NCBI RefSeq assembly: GCF_016901955.1
Contig: NZ_JACJLC010000001.1
Location: forward strand, 1-64,000
From: Pseudoflavonifractor phocaeensis
GTDB lineage: Bacteria; Bacillota; Clostridia; Oscillospirales; Oscillospiraceae
DNA: 64,000 bases
Direction: 5' to 3'
Below, in pieces: positions 1 through 12,115 of this stretch. The notes beneath the pieces are model-generated. The model made no database searches and was not told the DNA's origin. It saw only the letters and a list, made by a program, of their open reading frames with translations. Position numbers and translations under genes: made by a program. Within the stretch, counting starts at the first letter, position 1, and every line of letters begins with the position of its first letter.

Positions 1-114
1 CTCCTACTGCGTAGACTTTAAGCATGACTTCAATTTTGCCCGCTTTTAGGGGGCTGGGTTTTGTGCGCCTTTTTTCGGAATGGTGCCTAAATTACAATGT
101 TTCAACCTTTATCC
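1..114. other. Intergenic, no gene seen
   Basis: Left edge of the window, downstream of the minus-strand threonine aldolase gene. I see no convincing ORF, RNA or terminator stem here. Confidence 0.5.
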
Positions 115-1146
115 TTAGTCCAAATTGGGAAGGGCGGCCAGCAGGCCGTCCACGTCTGCCTCGCCGGTGTGGAAGCAGCACACGAAGCGAACCACAGTGT
201 GGGTCTCGTCGTAGGGGCACCAGTCCTCATACTGGCACACCTCGTCCAGCACCGGCTTTTTGTCGTTGGGGGCAATGACAAAGACCTGGTTGGTGGGGGA
301 TTCCACCCACAGCCGCCAGCCCTTGGCTTTCAGACCGGCCTGGAGCCGGGCGGCCATCTGGTTGGCCTGGCGGCCCATCTTGAAGTACAGGTCGTCCTCA
401 AAGAGGGCCAGGAACTGGGCCCCCTGGATCCAGCCCTTTTCCATGACGGCCCCCAGCCGCTTTTTCATGCGGAAGAAACCGTCGGTGAGCTCGGGCCGGG
501 TAATGACCAGGGCCTCGCCGAACATGGCGCCGTTTTTGGTGCCGCCGATGTAGAAGGCATCGCACAGGGCGGCAAACTCGGGCAGGGTCATGTCGTTGGC
601 GTCGGAGGCCAGAGCGCATCCCAGCCGGGCCCCGTCCACAAAGAGATACAGGCCGTTGGCATGGCAGAATTCCGACAGGGCGGTGAGCTCCGCCTTGGTG
701 TATACCGCCCCGTTCTCGGTGGCGTTGGAGATGTACACCAGCCCCGGCTTGGTCAGGTGGGGGTCCTTGTGGAGCTCCAGCAGGGGGACCAGCTGGTCGG
801 GGGCAATCTTGCCGTCGGCGTCGGCCTCCACGGTGAGGATCTTGTGGCCGGTGGCCTCGAAGGCCCCTACCTCATGGCCGTTCAGGTGGCCGGAGTGGGG
901 GCAGATGGCGGCCTCCCAGGGCTTGAGCAGGAAGGCGCAGGCCACCACGTTGGTCTGGGTGCCTCCCGCCAGGAACTCCACCATGGCGTCGGGGCAGCCG
1001 CACACCTCCCGGATGCGGTCCTTGGCCCGGTCGGTGTACTTGTCGTCGCCGTAGCCGATGTTGCCCTCCAGGTTGGCGGCGCACACCGCCTCCAGCACCT
1101 TGGGGTGGGCCCCGAAGGAGTAGTCGTTGCGGAACCAGTATTTCAT
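115..1146 (-). CDS. ltaE: Low-specificity threonine aldolase-like PLP enzyme
   Basis: 343 aa. Beta-eliminating lyase / threonine aldolase family, fold-type I PLP enzyme that splits L-threonine or L-allo-threonine into glycine and acetaldehyde in the cytoplasm. The motif GGTKNGAMFG (residues 201-210) carries the probable PLP lysine K204; the phosphate-binding region GGTQTN is at 61-66 and the aspartate of FVDGARLG is at 171. The start at 1146 (MKYWF) follows a GGAGGG ribosome site; an upstream in-frame ATG at 1164 lies ahead of that site and is less likely. It lies just downstream of glnS, separated by a strong terminator. Close relatives can act on phenylserine or other beta-hydroxy amino acids, so the exact substrate is uncertain. 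Confidence 0.85.
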   Translation of the reverse strand: MKYWFRNDYSFGAHPKVLEAVCAANLEGNIGYGDDKYTDRAKDRIREVCGCPDAMVEFLAGGTQTNVVACAFLLKPWEAAICPHSGHLNGHEVGAFEATGHKILTVEADADGKIAPDQLVPLLELHKDPHLTKPGLVYISNATENGAVYTKAELTALSEFCHANGLYLFVDGARLGCALASDANDMTLPEFAALCDAFYIGGTKNGAMFGEALVITRPELTDGFFRMKKRLGAVMEKGWIQGAQFLALFEDDLYFKMGRQANQMAARLQAGLKAKGWRLWVESPTNQVFVIAPNDKKPVLDEVCQYEDWCPYDETHTVVRFVCCFHTGEADVDGLLAALPNLD

Positions 1147-1167
1147 GTCCTTTCCCTCCATCAAAAG

Positions 1168-1193
1168 GGCGGGCGGCCTTGTGGCCGCCCGCC
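1168..1193 (-). terminator. Terminator of glnS
   Basis: Perfect 11-bp GC-rich stem (1168-1178 with 1183-1193) and a 4-nt loop, followed on the minus strand by a short CTTTT run. It sits 7 nt past the glnS stop and overlaps the leader of the threonine aldolase gene. Confidence 0.75.
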
Positions 1194-1199
1194 GGTCAT

Positions 1200-2882
<1,683 letters not shown>

Positions 2883-2969
2883 AGTCTTTCACTCCTTCTC
2901 TTTGATACGAAACCATATTGTAACTCCTGCGGCGAAAAAAAGCAAGAGCGGAACGAAAAAGCAGGCGGA

Positions 2970-4130
2970 TCATTCCGCCTGGGGCAGGGCCTGCCGTTCC
3001 CCCCGGCCCGCCAGCAGAAAGCCGCTGGTGAGGGCGGTAAAGGGGGCCACGGTGACCAGGCCGAAGGAGCCCACCACCGTGTGGATGATTTCCGAGGCCA
3101 CATATTTATAGTTGAGGATGTTGTCCACCGGGGTGCCCTGGGCCATGAACACCATCAGCAGGGCCACATAGCCCCCGGAGTAGGCCAGCAGCAGGGTGGT
3201 GGTCATGGTGCCCATGGCGGCCCGGCCCACGTTCATCCCTGAGCGGGCAGCCTCCCATCGGGAGATGTCGGGCCGTTTCTCCACCACCTCGTACACAGCC
3301 GAGGTGATGTCCACGCTCAGGTCCATCACTGCCCCGGAGGCCCCGATGAAAATGGAGGCCATGAAGATCTGGGTCAGGTTCAGGTGCTGGTAGCCGGCGT
3401 ACAGCAGACTCTCCGAGTAGGCCATCACAGCCCCGTGGATCTGAAACAGGTTGGTGAACACAAGGCCCAGCACGCAGGTCACCAGGACACCCAGACAGGC
3501 CCCGGACACGGCGGCGGCGCACCGGCGGTCAAAGCCGTACACCAGGGCGATGATGAGCACGGTGAGGAACAGGGTGATGACCAGCCCCACCCAGATGGGG
3601 TTGAACCCCTTTAGGTAGAGCGGCACCAGCACCTTCCACAGGGTAAGCACCGTCAGGGCAAAGGAGGCGATGGCACGGATCCCGGTGCGCCCGGCGAAGA
3701 GAATGAGGAAGAGAGCGAAGAGAGCGGCCAGCACCCCCTCCCAGCCCAGCCGGTAGTGATCGGACATGGTGACGTTGGTAATGATATCCCCGTCGTGGCT
3801 TACCACCACCAGGGCCTGATCCCCAGGGACATACAGCTTGTCCTGCTCCAGGGAGCCGTTGAGCATATTGACCCCGGTGACAGTCTGGCCGGCAAAGGCC
3901 CCGTTCAGAAGCTTCAGGGTACAGCGTTGCTCCCCCGAGCGGACCAGACCGGTGTCAATGATGGCGGAATCGTCGGTGGCCACCACTTGGGCGGTGCATC
4001 GTTCGGCCTCCTGGTAGAGCAGAGCCCCCTCGTACCCAGTAGGCAGAAACCATAAAAGTGCGATGGCCAGCAGACACACCAGCACGGGGGCGTGGTAGCG
4101 GACCGACCAGGAGATGGAAGGTAATTTCAT
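2970..4130 (-). CDS. YibE/F-family membrane protein
   Basis: 386 aa. One N-terminal membrane segment (about 14-34), a roughly 90-residue extracytoplasmic beta-rich domain, then a block of about seven hydrophobic helices from about 125 to the end, the usual architecture of YibE/F proteins. Family function is not established; a membrane transport or envelope role is usually supposed. AGAGGTATC precedes the ATG at 4130. It lies between the phosphatase gene and glnS on the same strand, but a strong stem-loop separates it from the phosphatase. Confidence 0.85.
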   Translation of the reverse strand: MKLPSISWSVRYHAPVLVCLLAIALLWFLPTGYEGALLYQEAERCTAQVVATDDSAIIDTGLVRSGEQRCTLKLLNGAFAGQTVTGVNMLNGSLEQDKLYVPGDQALVVVSHDGDIITNVTMSDHYRLGWEGVLAALFALFLILFAGRTGIRAIASFALTVLTLWKVLVPLYLKGFNPIWVGLVITLFLTVLIIALVYGFDRRCAAAVSGACLGVLVTCVLGLVFTNLFQIHGAVMAYSESLLYAGYQHLNLTQIFMASIFIGASGAVMDLSVDITSAVYEVVEKRPDISRWEAARSGMNVGRAAMGTMTTTLLLAYSGGYVALLMVFMAQGTPVDNILNYKYVASEIIHTVVGSFGLVTVAPFTALTSGFLLAGRGERQALPQAE

Positions 4131-4155
4131 AGTGATACCTCTTTGTACAAGATTA

Positions 4156-4186
4156 CCGCGGCCCCGCCTTTTGGGCGGGGCCGCGG
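4156..4186 (-). terminator. Terminator of alkaline phosphatase gene
   Basis: Perfect 13-bp GC stem (4156-4168 with 4174-4186), 5-nt loop, 19 nt beyond the phosphatase stop. The following minus-strand run is only weakly T-rich (TAATCTTG). Confidence 0.65.
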
Positions 4187-4204
4187 CGGAGAGAGAAGGG
4201 AAAC

Positions 4205-5785
4205 TCAGGCCACGTTGAGCATATCGGCCAGCTTGTGGAAGATCTCGGTGTTGTCGTAGTAGCCGTTAAATACCTGAGCGTTGACGCCCTGGGCCAGCAC
4301 GGCAACCGGCAGACCGGTGTGGCTGTAGGAGGTAAAGGACACACCGGACTTGTTGTTGATAATGTGGGTAATGGTAACGGACAGGGGCTCGTAGGTGCCG
4401 TAGAGCACATATTCCTGCTGCTCGTCCATGCCGGTGTCGGTCTCGTTGACGCTCTTTTCATAGGCGGTCTTGAGCTGGCTCAGCTCGTAGGGGGTGAGCA
4501 CCAGCTTGTCCCCCTCCTCGCCCTGGGCCTTCAGGCCGAAGAGCTCCTCCACGTCCTTAAGCACATCTTCAAAGGAGGTCTTGTTCTCCTTGTAGGCCGC
4601 TACATAATCGCTGTCGAACTTGGCGAAGGAGATCTTCTGGGCCTCCAACAGGTCCAGGTACGTGTCGTAATCGGTGCCGGCGAAGCCGATGGTCAGGCCG
4701 CCGGTCTCGTGGTCGCCGGTGACCAGGATGAGGGTCTCATCGGGATGCTCGGCGGCAAAGTCGATGGCTACCTGCACCGCGTCAGCCAGGGCCTGGGTGT
4801 CGTGGATGGTGGAGGCGGCGTCGTTGGCATGGCAGGCCCAGTCGATCTTGCCGCCCTCGCACATCATGAAGAAGCCATCCTCGTCCTTCTCCAGTACTTC
4901 AATGCCCTTTTTCACGTGGTCAGCCAGGGACCACATGTCGTCGGTGCGGTCCAGCTCATAGGCCATGGCGTCCCCGTCGGCCAGATGCTCGTCGACGATG
5001 ATGACGGGGCCCTCGGTGACGGCTTCCGCCTCGGCCTGGGTCTTGACCACAGTGTAGCCCGCCTGCTCCGCCAGGGTGTACAGATCCTCCTGATCCTCCT
5101 CGGCGCCTGTGGGCTTCAGCAGGCCGCCGCCGGAGAAGTACTCAAAGCCGGACTCCACCAGCTCCAGGCCGATCTCGTAGTAGTCGTTGCGGCTGGCCTG
5201 GTGGGCGTAGAAGGCGGCGGGGGTGGCGTGGTTCAGGTTCACAGAGGAGATGACCCCCACGCTCATGCCCAACTGGTCGTGGACCTTCTCGGCAATGGTC
5301 TCGTAGGCGGTAGAGCCGGTTTCGTCCATGTTGATGGTGCCCGAGTAGGTCTTGTGGCCGGTGGAAATGGAGGTGGCGGTGGAGGCCGAGTCGGGGCAGA
5401 AGCTGTTGGAGTCATAGGTGACGGCGGAGCCGGCGGCTTCAAAATTCATAAAATTCAGATAGGAGGGACCGTCCAGGATGGCGCCGCCATTGTCGTCCAG
5501 GCTGGGGGCGGCCTGCCAGTAGTCGTCATCCTCCAGGGCGCCCAGGAAGTCGGCGGTGGACTGGATCTGGGGATAGCTCATGCCGTCGCCCACAAACAGG
5601 AATACGTATTTGGGGCTCTTTTCGCCGCTGGTGTTTACCGCAGGGGACTCCGCCGCGGGGGACTCCACCACAGGCTGGGCGGAGGGAGAGGGAGTGGAGC
5701 CGGCGGGGGTGTTGCCGCAGGCGGTCAGGGAGCCGCCCAGGGAGAGGACGGCCAGAGAGAGGGCAAGGGGTCGCTTCCAGTTCAT
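4205..5785 (-). CDS. phoA: Alkaline phosphatase, secreted lipoprotein
   Basis: 526 aa. Metal-dependent phosphomonoesterase of the PhoA family, releasing phosphate outside the cell. A lipoprotein signal ends in LTAC (lipid Cys 23), followed by a Ser/Pro-rich linker to about residue 55. Metal and catalytic motifs are FVGDGM (Asp 67), CPDSAST with nucleophile Ser 133, GKIDWACHAND, VTGDHETGG and SYSHTG near the C terminus. The start at 5785 has a GGAGGAATC site. It is monocistronic with its own terminator. No clear Pho box was recognised upstream. Confidence 0.93.
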   Translation of the reverse strand: MNWKRPLALSLAVLSLGGSLTACGNTPAGSTPSPSAQPVVESPAAESPAVNTSGEKSPKYVFLFVGDGMSYPQIQSTADFLGALEDDDYWQAAPSLDDNGGAILDGPSYLNFMNFEAAGSAVTYDSNSFCPDSASTATSISTGHKTYSGTINMDETGSTAYETIAEKVHDQLGMSVGVISSVNLNHATPAAFYAHQASRNDYYEIGLELVESGFEYFSGGGLLKPTGAEEDQEDLYTLAEQAGYTVVKTQAEAEAVTEGPVIIVDEHLADGDAMAYELDRTDDMWSLADHVKKGIEVLEKDEDGFFMMCEGGKIDWACHANDAASTIHDTQALADAVQVAIDFAAEHPDETLILVTGDHETGGLTIGFAGTDYDTYLDLLEAQKISFAKFDSDYVAAYKENKTSFEDVLKDVEELFGLKAQGEEGDKLVLTPYELSQLKTAYEKSVNETDTGMDEQQEYVLYGTYEPLSVTITHIINNKSGVSFTSYSHTGLPVAVLAQGVNAQVFNGYYDNTEIFHKLADMLNVA

Positions 5786-5978
5786 ACAATGATTCCTCCA
5801 AAACAGTTGTCAGGTTCCTCTTTTCAAGAGACGGGCATATCATACCTGAGGACTTACGCCGCTGCTATCATGCCCAGGTAAAGAAGTGAAAAATCCCGGT
5901 AAGGCTTTGTAAAGAACAAAACAAGGGGCCGCATAACCGGAGGGGAAGCGCATAGGCTGTAGCCGGGGTGAGCGACGC

Positions 5979-6701
5979 ATGGTAGGGATCCTGGAGCTGG
6001 AAGAGGGCCGGGGACGGCCGAAATTGGAGGAGCGGCGGATGCTGGGCCTGCGGTGGGCGGCGGTTACAGTGCCGGTCCGGGTGGGTTGGAAGGAGAAGCG
6101 GCTGCTCCGACAGGTGAGGAGGGGCGCGGCGGCCCTGGTACGGGCAGGGACACGGCGGGTACTGACGGCGGAGGACTTTCCTTACTGGGAGGTACTGGAG
6201 GGGGCCGGCCTGCGGCCGGTGGAGCCGGAGACCTTTACCCAGACGCTGGCGGAGCCCCTGACGCTGGCCGCCCTTACCTGGCGGGACAAAGCCCCGGAGC
6301 GGGCGGCGGTGTTGCTGACAGCGCCCCGGGTGACCCCCGCGCTGGTCCAGGCAGCGGAGCTTTTGTGCCCCAGAGTGCGCCGCTTGGCGGTGGACGCGGG
6401 AGAAGCGGGAGAGGAACTGGCCCAGTGGCTTCGGCTGGAGTTTGGCGCGGGAGTGGAGCCGCCGGATGGGATGTGTCCGGATATATCGCTGGCCTTCGGG
6501 CCGGGATGCGCCGGGGGCGGTGTGACCTTCCGCCTCTACGGTCCCAGGCCGGATCTGGCAGGCTTTGTGCCGGTGGTCCGGGGAGCCAGACTGCCCGCCG
6601 GCCTGGCGCGGCTGCCCCTGCTGGCGCTGCTGTGGGAGGCGGGACAGCTGGATACGGAGCAGGTGACTTTTTTACCACCCCGTCCCGGACAATTGACTTG
6701 A
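5979..6701 (+). CDS. Hypothetical protein upstream of greA
   Basis: 240 aa, Arg- and Leu-rich, no membrane segment or signal. I do not recognise a family. The middle (about 105-165) alternates hydrophobic strands and helices in a Rossmann-like pattern: AAVLLTAPRV, then RVRRLAVDAG, then LRLEFGAGVE. The start is uncertain: a GGGGTGAG sequence lies before the ATG at 5979. The stop codon at 6699-6701 lies inside the -35 box of the greA promoter. GC content is high in all frames, so open length alone is weak evidence; the protein-like composition makes it probably real. Confidence 0.55.
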   Translation: MVGILELEEGRGRPKLEERRMLGLRWAAVTVPVRVGWKEKRLLRQVRRGAAALVRAGTRRVLTAEDFPYWEVLEGAGLRPVEPETFTQTLAEPLTLAALTWRDKAPERAAVLLTAPRVTPALVQAAELLCPRVRRLAVDAGEAGEELAQWLRLEFGAGVEPPDGMCPDISLAFGPGCAGGGVTFRLYGPRPDLAGFVPVVRGARLPAGLARLPLLALLWEAGQLDTEQVTFLPPRPGQLT

Positions 6702-6726
6702 CAGGAGGGGGGAAAGTACATATAAT
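6698..6726 (+). promoter_or_regulatory. Consensus sigma-A promoter for greA-lysS
   Basis: TTGACA at 6698-6703, a 17-nt spacer and TATAAT at 6721-6726: both boxes match the consensus exactly. It overlaps the stop codon of the upstream ORF and gives a leader of about 100 nt before greA. Confidence 0.85.
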
Positions 6727-6831
6727 ATCGTATTAACGTGGCGGAGTGTTTCCGTTCTGAATTTGCCGGAGGCCCTGGAACGGGCCCTTATCAATATCGC
6801 AATGCAAACAAGAAAGGTGTGCACGATCGAC

Positions 6832-7305
6832 ATGGCAAAGGAATACAAACTGAGCGCCGAGCGCCTGGAGGAACTGAAACAGGAGCTCACCTATCTGAAA
6901 ACGGTGCGGGAAAAAGAGGTGGCAGATCAGATCAAGGAGGCCCGCTCCTTCGGAGATCTGTCGGAAAACAGCGAGTACGATGAGGCCAAGAACGAGCAGG
7001 GTAAGCTCTACTCCCGCATTGCGGAGGTGGAGAACATCCTGGCCAACTACGTGGTCATCGAGGAGCACGAGAGCGATCCCAATTCCGTCCGCCTGGGCTC
7101 CAGCGTCAAGGTGCTGGATCTGGAATTTGAGGAGGAGGAGACCTATCAGGTGGTAGGTTCCCAGGAGGCTGATCCTATGAACGGCCGCATTTCCGAGGAT
7201 TCTCCCTTTGGCAAGGCTCTGCTGGGCAGAGCGGTGGGCGAGGAGGTCCAGGTCGAGGCTCCCGCCGGCGTATTAAGGTATCGTATCCTAGAGATTCAAA
7301 AGTAA
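6832..7305 (+). CDS. greA: Transcription elongation factor GreA
   Basis: 157 aa from the ATG at 6832, the normal GreA length. It rescues backtracked RNA polymerase by stimulating transcript cleavage. The N-terminal coiled coil (about 5-75) carries the acidic tip GDLSENSEYDEAK, with the two acidic catalytic residues in DLSENSEYDE; the C-terminal FKBP-like domain contains GRISEDSPFGKALLG. The frame is open further upstream, but MAKEYKLS is the family start. It is 12 nt upstream of lysS and almost certainly co-transcribed from the consensus promoter at 6698. Confidence 0.95.
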   Translation: MAKEYKLSAERLEELKQELTYLKTVREKEVADQIKEARSFGDLSENSEYDEAKNEQGKLYSRIAEVENILANYVVIEEHESDPNSVRLGSSVKVLDLEFEEEETYQVVGSQEADPMNGRISEDSPFGKALLGRAVGEEVQVEAPAGVLRYRILEIQK

Positions 7306-7317
7306 GGAGCAAGAACG

Positions 7318-8823
7318 ATGAGTACTGAAGAGAGAAGCGTCAACCAGACTGAGGAGCAGCAGAACCTGTCCGAGCAGCGCCTGATTCGCCGTGCCAAGCT
7401 CAAGGAGCTTCAGGACGCGGGCCAGGATCCCTTTCACATCACCAAGTATGTGGTGAAGCACCACTCCGCCGATATCAAGGAGAACTTTGAGGCCCTGGAG
7501 GGCACTGAGACCTCCATCGCCGGCCGCATCATGTCCAAGCGTGGCATGGGCAAGGCCGTGTTCTGCGATCTGCAGGATGTGAAGGGCCGTATCCAGCTGT
7601 ATGTCCGCATCGACGAGCTGGGTGAGGAGGCCTTCGCCAAGTTCAAGAAGCTGGACATCGGCGACATCGTGGGCGTGGAAGGGGAGGTCTTCAAGACCAA
7701 GCGGGGCGAGATCTCCGTGAAGGCCCACAGCGTGACGCTCCTCTCCAAGTCTCTCCAGCCCCTGCCTGAGAAGTTCCACGGCCTGACCGACAAGGAGACC
7801 CGCTACCGCCAGCGGTACGTGGACCTCATCATGAACGAGGACGTGCGCCGCACCTTCCAGATCCGCACCGCCTTCATCAAGCATGTGCGCAAGTATCTGG
7901 ATGACCGGGACTACCTGGAGGTGGAGACCCCCGTCCTGAACACCATCTCCGGCGGCGCCACCGCCCGGCCCTTCATTACCCACCACAACACCCTGGATAT
8001 CGACATGTATATGCGCATCGCCACCGAGCTGAACCTGAAGCGGCTCACCGTGGGCGGCTTTGAGCGGGTGTATGAGATCGGCCGCATCTTCCGCAACGAG
8101 GGCATGGATCCCAAGCACAACCCGGAGTTCACCACCATCGAGCTCTACGAGGCCTACGCCGACTTCCACGACATGATGGACATCGCCGAGGGCATCCTGT
8201 CCACCGCCGCCCAGGAGATCCTGGGGTCCTATCACGTCAACTGGCTGGGGGTGGACATCGACCTGACCCCCGGCTGGCCCCGCCTGACCATGATCGACGC
8301 GGTCAAGCAGTACGTGGGCGTGGACTTTGACGCCATCTCCGACGACGAGGAGGCCTGCAAGGCCGTGGAGGCCAAGGGCATCGACATGGAGGGCTGCGAG
8401 CGCACCTGGGGCACCGCCCTGTATGAGGCCTTTGACCAGCGGGTGGAGGAGAAGCTGGTGCAGCCCACCTTCATCACCATGTACCCGGTGGAGGTCTCCC
8501 CGCTGACCAAGCGCTCTCCCAAGGATCCCCGCCTCACCGAGCGCTTCGAGCTGTTCATCAACCACTGTGAGTTTGCCAACGCCTTCTCCGAGCTCAACGA
8601 CCCCATCGACCAGCGGGGCCGCTTCGAGCATGAGCTGGCGCTCCGTGACATGGGCAACGATGAGGCCGGCATGATGGACGAGGACTTTATCAACGCCCTG
8701 GAGTACGGCCTGCCGCCCACGGGTGGCATGGGCATCGGCATCGACCGGGCGGTCATGCTGCTCACCGATTCCGACTCCATCCGGGACGTGATCCTCTTCC
8801 CCACCATGAAGCCCCTGGACTGA
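7318..8823 (+). CDS. lysS: Lysyl-tRNA synthetase, class II
   Basis: 501 aa. Charges tRNA-Lys. The N-terminal OB-fold anticodon-binding domain spans about 50-170. The class II core has motif 2 ([17 protein letters not shown]) and motif 3 ([16 protein letters not shown]) near the C terminus. AAGGAGC precedes the ATG. The greA-lysS arrangement is common in Firmicutes. Confidence 0.97.
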   Translation: MSTEERSVNQTEEQQNLSEQRLIRRAKLKELQDAGQDPFHITKYVVKHHSADIKENFEALEGTETSIAGRIMSKRGMGKAVFCDLQDVKGRIQLYVRIDELGEEAFAKFKKLDIGDIVGVEGEVFKTKRGEISVKAHSVTLLSKSLQPLPEKFHGLTDKETRYRQRYVDLIMNEDVRRTFQIRTAFIKHVRKYLDDRDYLEVETPVLNTISGGATARPFITHHNTLDIDMYMRIATELNLKRLTVGGFERVYEIGRIFRNEGMDPKHNPEFTTIELYEAYADFHDMMDIAEGILSTAAQEILGSYHVNWLGVDIDLTPGWPRLTMIDAVKQYVGVDFDAISDDEEACKAVEAKGIDMEGCERTWGTALYEAFDQRVEEKLVQPTFITMYPVEVSPLTKRSPKDPRLTERFELFINHCEFANAFSELNDPIDQRGRFEHELALRDMGNDEAGMMDEDFINALEYGLPPTGGMGIGIDRAVMLLTDSDSIRDVILFPTMKPLD

Positions 8824-8834
8824 TTGGATAGTTA

Positions 8835-8876
8835 GACATAAAAAACGGCTGCCATACGGCAGCCGTTTTTTATGTC
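8835..8876. terminator. Bidirectional terminator, lysS / ilvD
   Basis: 19-bp perfect stem with loop ATAC, A-rich on the 5' arm and T-rich on the 3' arm, so it can end transcripts from both convergent genes. Confidence 0.9.
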
Positions 8877-8930
8877 CAACGGAAGAAAACGCGGGACGGC
8901 TTGCGCCGTCCCGCGTTTGGGACAGATTGA

Positions 8931-10592
8931 TTACTCCAGTACCGCACCCCGGGCGGCAGAGGTGACCAGCTTGGCGTACCGGGCCAGATAGCCGGTCTTG
9001 ACCTTGGGTTCCGGACAAACCCACTTGGCCTTGCGGGCCGCCAGGGTGGCCTCGTCCACCTGCAAGGTGATGGAGCAGCTGGGAATATCAATGGAGATAA
9101 TGTCCCCTTCCTCCACGAAGGCGATAGGGCCGCCCAGGGCGGCCTCAGGGGCCACGTGGCCGATGGAGGCTCCCCGGGTTGCGCCGGAGAACCGGCCGTC
9201 GGTGATGAGTGCCACAGACTCACCCAAGCCCATGCCGCAGATGGCGGAGGTGGGGTTGAGCATCTCCCGCATGCCGGGGCCGCCCTTGGGGCCCTCGTAC
9301 CGGATGACCACCACGTCGCCGGAGACGATCTTGCCCTCATAGATGGCGGCGATGGCCTCGTCCTCGCTGTCAAACACCCGGGCGGGGCCGGTGTGGGTCA
9401 TCATCTCAGAAGCCACGGCGGAACGCTTCACCACGCAGCCCTCAGGGGCCAGGTTGCCCTTGAGCACGGCGATGCCGCCGTCCTGGGAGTAGGGATTTTC
9501 AATGGGGCGGATGAGCTCGGGGTTGCGGTTGACCACGCCCTCCAGGTTCTCCTCCAGGGTCTTGCCGGTGCAGGTCATGACAGAGGTGTCCAGCAGGCCC
9601 TTCTTGGTCAGCTCCTTCATCACGGCGTACACGCCGCCAGCCCCTTCCAGATCCTCCATATAGGTGTCGCCGGCGGGCGCCAGGTGACACAGGTTGGGGG
9701 TCTTAGAGGAGATCTCGTTGGACATGTCAAGATCCAGCTCAATGCCGCACTCATGGGCGATGGCGGGCAGGTGGAGCATGGTGTTGGTGGAGCAGCCCAA
9801 GGCCATGTCCACCGTCTCAGCGTTGTGGAAGGCGGCGGGGGTCATGATGTCACGGGGCCGGATATTCCGCTTCACCAGCTCCATGATCTGCATGCCGGCG
9901 TGTTTGGCAAGCCGCAGCCGGGCGGACCACACGGCGGGAATGGTACCGTTGCCCCGCAGACCCATGCCAATGGCCTCGGTAAGGCAGTTCATGGAGTTGG
10001 CGGTGTACATGCCGGAGCAGGAGCCGCAGGTGGGGCAGGCGTTGTTCTCGTAGTCCTCCACGCCGGCCTCGTCCAGCTTGCCCGCCTTGTAGGCGCCTAC
10101 CGCCTCAAACATGTGGGAGAGGCAGGAGCGGCGACCGTCGTTGAGCCGACCGGCCAGCATAGGGCCGCCGGAGCAGAAGATGGTGGGGATGTTCACCCGG
10201 GCGGCGGCCATCAGAAGGCCGGGCACGTTCTTGTCGCAGTTGGGGATCATGACCAGACCATCAAACTGGTGGGCCAGGGCCATTGCCTCGGTGGAGTCGG
10301 CGATGAGGTCCCGGGTGACCAGAGAATATTTCATGCCGATGTGACCCATGGCAATGCCGTCGCACACGGCGATGGCGGGGAACTCCACCGGGGTGCCGCC
10401 GGCGGCACGGACACCGGCCTTGACGGCCTCAGCGATCTTATCCAGGTTCATATGGCCGGGGACGATCTCGTTATAGGAGCACACCACGCCGATGAGAGGG
10501 CGCTCCAACTCCTCCTTGGTGTAGCCCAGAGCGTAGAAGAGGGAGCGGTTGGGGGCGCGCTCCACGCCCTTTGTCACGTTGTCGCTGCGCAT
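8931..10592 (-). CDS. ilvD: Dihydroxy-acid dehydratase
   Basis: 553 aa from the ATG at 10592 (MRSDNVTKG), which follows GGAGGAATC; the frame is open about 100 codons further but that part is not protein-like. It dehydrates 2,3-dihydroxy-isovalerate and -methylvalerate in valine and isoleucine synthesis. Iron-sulfur cluster cysteines lie in the CDKN motif and in [12 protein letters not shown]. No other ilv gene is adjacent. I saw no T-box in its short leader. Confidence 0.95.
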   Translation of the reverse strand: MRSDNVTKGVERAPNRSLFYALGYTKEELERPLIGVVCSYNEIVPGHMNLDKIAEAVKAGVRAAGGTPVEFPAIAVCDGIAMGHIGMKYSLVTRDLIADSTEAMALAHQFDGLVMIPNCDKNVPGLLMAAARVNIPTIFCSGGPMLAGRLNDGRRSCLSHMFEAVGAYKAGKLDEAGVEDYENNACPTCGSCSGMYTANSMNCLTEAIGMGLRGNGTIPAVWSARLRLAKHAGMQIMELVKRNIRPRDIMTPAAFHNAETVDMALGCSTNTMLHLPAIAHECGIELDLDMSNEISSKTPNLCHLAPAGDTYMEDLEGAGGVYAVMKELTKKGLLDTSVMTCTGKTLEENLEGVVNRNPELIRPIENPYSQDGGIAVLKGNLAPEGCVVKRSAVASEMMTHTGPARVFDSEDEAIAAIYEGKIVSGDVVVIRYEGPKGGPGMREMLNPTSAICGMGLGESVALITDGRFSGATRGASIGHVAPEAALGGPIAFVEEGDIISIDIPSCSITLQVDEATLAARKAKWVCPEPKVKTGYLARYAKLVTSAARGAVLE

Positions 10593-10739
10593 ATTGATTC
10601 CTCCTGTGTGATGGATCTCTATCCTGAAAACGGCCTGGGGGCCGCGCAGATAAATTGTCTTGTCTATCATACCATAATTTGAAGAAAAAAGAATGATAAG
10701 TATGCTACAATCCTCAGGAGATTTTTGAGCTGCTTTCCG

Positions 10740-10768
10740 GTGACATTCCCGGCGAACTATGGTATAAT
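10740..10768 (+). promoter_or_regulatory. Promoter of MFS gene
   Basis: GTGACA (10740-10745), 17-nt spacer, TATAAT (10763-10768), 23 nt before the start codon. Confidence 0.7.
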
Positions 10769-10791
10769 CACCTCCGGAAGGGAGGGGTTCT

Positions 10792-11997
10792 ATGAGACCC
10801 TCGTATGAAAAGACCATCCGGGCCTGCTTTGTGGGGTATATCGTGCAGGCGGTTGTGAATAATTTTGCGCCCCTGCTGTTTCTCACCTTTCAGAAGAGCT
10901 ATCATATCCCTCTGGCCCAGATCACGCTGCTGGTGACCTTCAACTTTGGAGTGCAGCTGTTGGTGGATCTGGTATCAGTAAAATTTGTGGACCGGATCGG
11001 CTACCGGGCTGCCATGGTGCTGGCCCATCTGCTGTCCGCCGGAGGGCTCGCCCTGCTGGCTGTGCTCCCGGACTTACTGCCCGACCCTTTCGCAGGCATC
11101 CTGGCGGCGGTGACGGTATACGCTGTGGGTGGCGGACTGCTGGAGGTGTTGGTAAGTCCCATGGTGGAGGCCTGTCCATCGGACAACAAGGAAAGGACCA
11201 TGAGCCTGCTCCACTCCTTCTATTGCTGGGGCCACGTAGGGGTGGTATTCTTCTCCACGCTGTTTTTCCAGCTCTTTGGTGTGGAGAACTGGCGGGTGCT
11301 GGCCTTGCTGTGGGCCCTTATCCCACTGGGTAACGCTCTGGTGTTTACCCGGGTGCCCATCGCCTCTCTGCTGGACGAGGGGGAGCAGGGGCTGCGGGTG
11401 CGGGATCTCTTCCGCCTGAAGGTGTTCTGGGTGCTGATGGTGATGATGGTGTGCGCCGGGGCCAGCGAGCAGGCGGTGGCCCAGTGGGCCTCCACCTTTG
11501 CCGAGCAGGGACTGGGCATCTCCAAGACCATGGGGGACCTGGCAGGCCCCATGCTCTTTGCCATCCTCATGGGGCTGTCCCGGGCTTTTTACGGAAAGTA
11601 CGGCGAGCGCATCCCCCTGGACAGGTTTATGATCTCCAGCAGCGTGCTGTGTGTGGCGTCCTACCTGGGGATCTCCCTGCTGCCCATCCCCCAGCTCAGT
11701 CTGGTGGCCTGCGGGCTGTGCGGCCTGTCGGTGGGCTGTATGTGGCCGGGCAGCTTCAGCAAGGCGGCGGCCGCACTGCCCAGGGGAGGCACTGCCATGT
11801 TTGCTTTGCTGGCCCTGGGCGGGGACCTGGGCTGCGGTGGAGGTCCTACTTTGGTGGGGGCGATATCCAGTCTTTTCGGGGATGACCTGCGGGTGGGTAT
11901 CCTGATGGCCATTGTGTTTCCAGTGCTGCTGCTGGGGGGCGTTCTGCTGTGTGGACGGCTGGGGCGGGAGAGCAAGGCCTCCGGTCTGTTGTCCTGA
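10792..11997 (+). CDS. MFS transporter
   Basis: 401 aa with about 12 hydrophobic helices and the MFS loop 2-3 signature [14 protein letters not shown]. An integral-membrane facilitator or proton-coupled carrier. Resemblance in the first helix pair is to sugar- or fucose-permease-like MFS members (YfkF/FucP-like), but the substrate cannot be told. GGGAGGGG lies before the ATG at 10792. It is divergent from ilvD, with about 200 bp between the start codons. Confidence 0.8.
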   Translation: MRPSYEKTIRACFVGYIVQAVVNNFAPLLFLTFQKSYHIPLAQITLLVTFNFGVQLLVDLVSVKFVDRIGYRAAMVLAHLLSAGGLALLAVLPDLLPDPFAGILAAVTVYAVGGGLLEVLVSPMVEACPSDNKERTMSLLHSFYCWGHVGVVFFSTLFFQLFGVENWRVLALLWALIPLGNALVFTRVPIASLLDEGEQGLRVRDLFRLKVFWVLMVMMVCAGASEQAVAQWASTFAEQGLGISKTMGDLAGPMLFAILMGLSRAFYGKYGERIPLDRFMISSSVLCVASYLGISLLPIPQLSLVACGLCGLSVGCMWPGSFSKAAAALPRGGTAMFALLALGGDLGCGGGPTLVGAISSLFGDDLRVGILMAIVFPVLLLGGVLLCGRLGRESKASGLLS

Positions 11998-12014
11998 ACA
12001 TTGATACAAAGATA

Positions 12015-12064
12015 TATAAAGCAAAGCCTTGCCGCTTTCTGTTGCGGTAAGGCTTTGCTTTATA
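12015..12064 (+). terminator. Terminator of MFS gene
   Basis: 21-bp stem (12015-12035 with 12044-12064, one G-T pair). The 3' arm is rich in T. Confidence 0.8.
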
Positions 12065-12115
12065 AACCAAAACATTGAGAAAATAAAAACGCACCCGCTA
12101 TCGCAGGCGCGCTTT

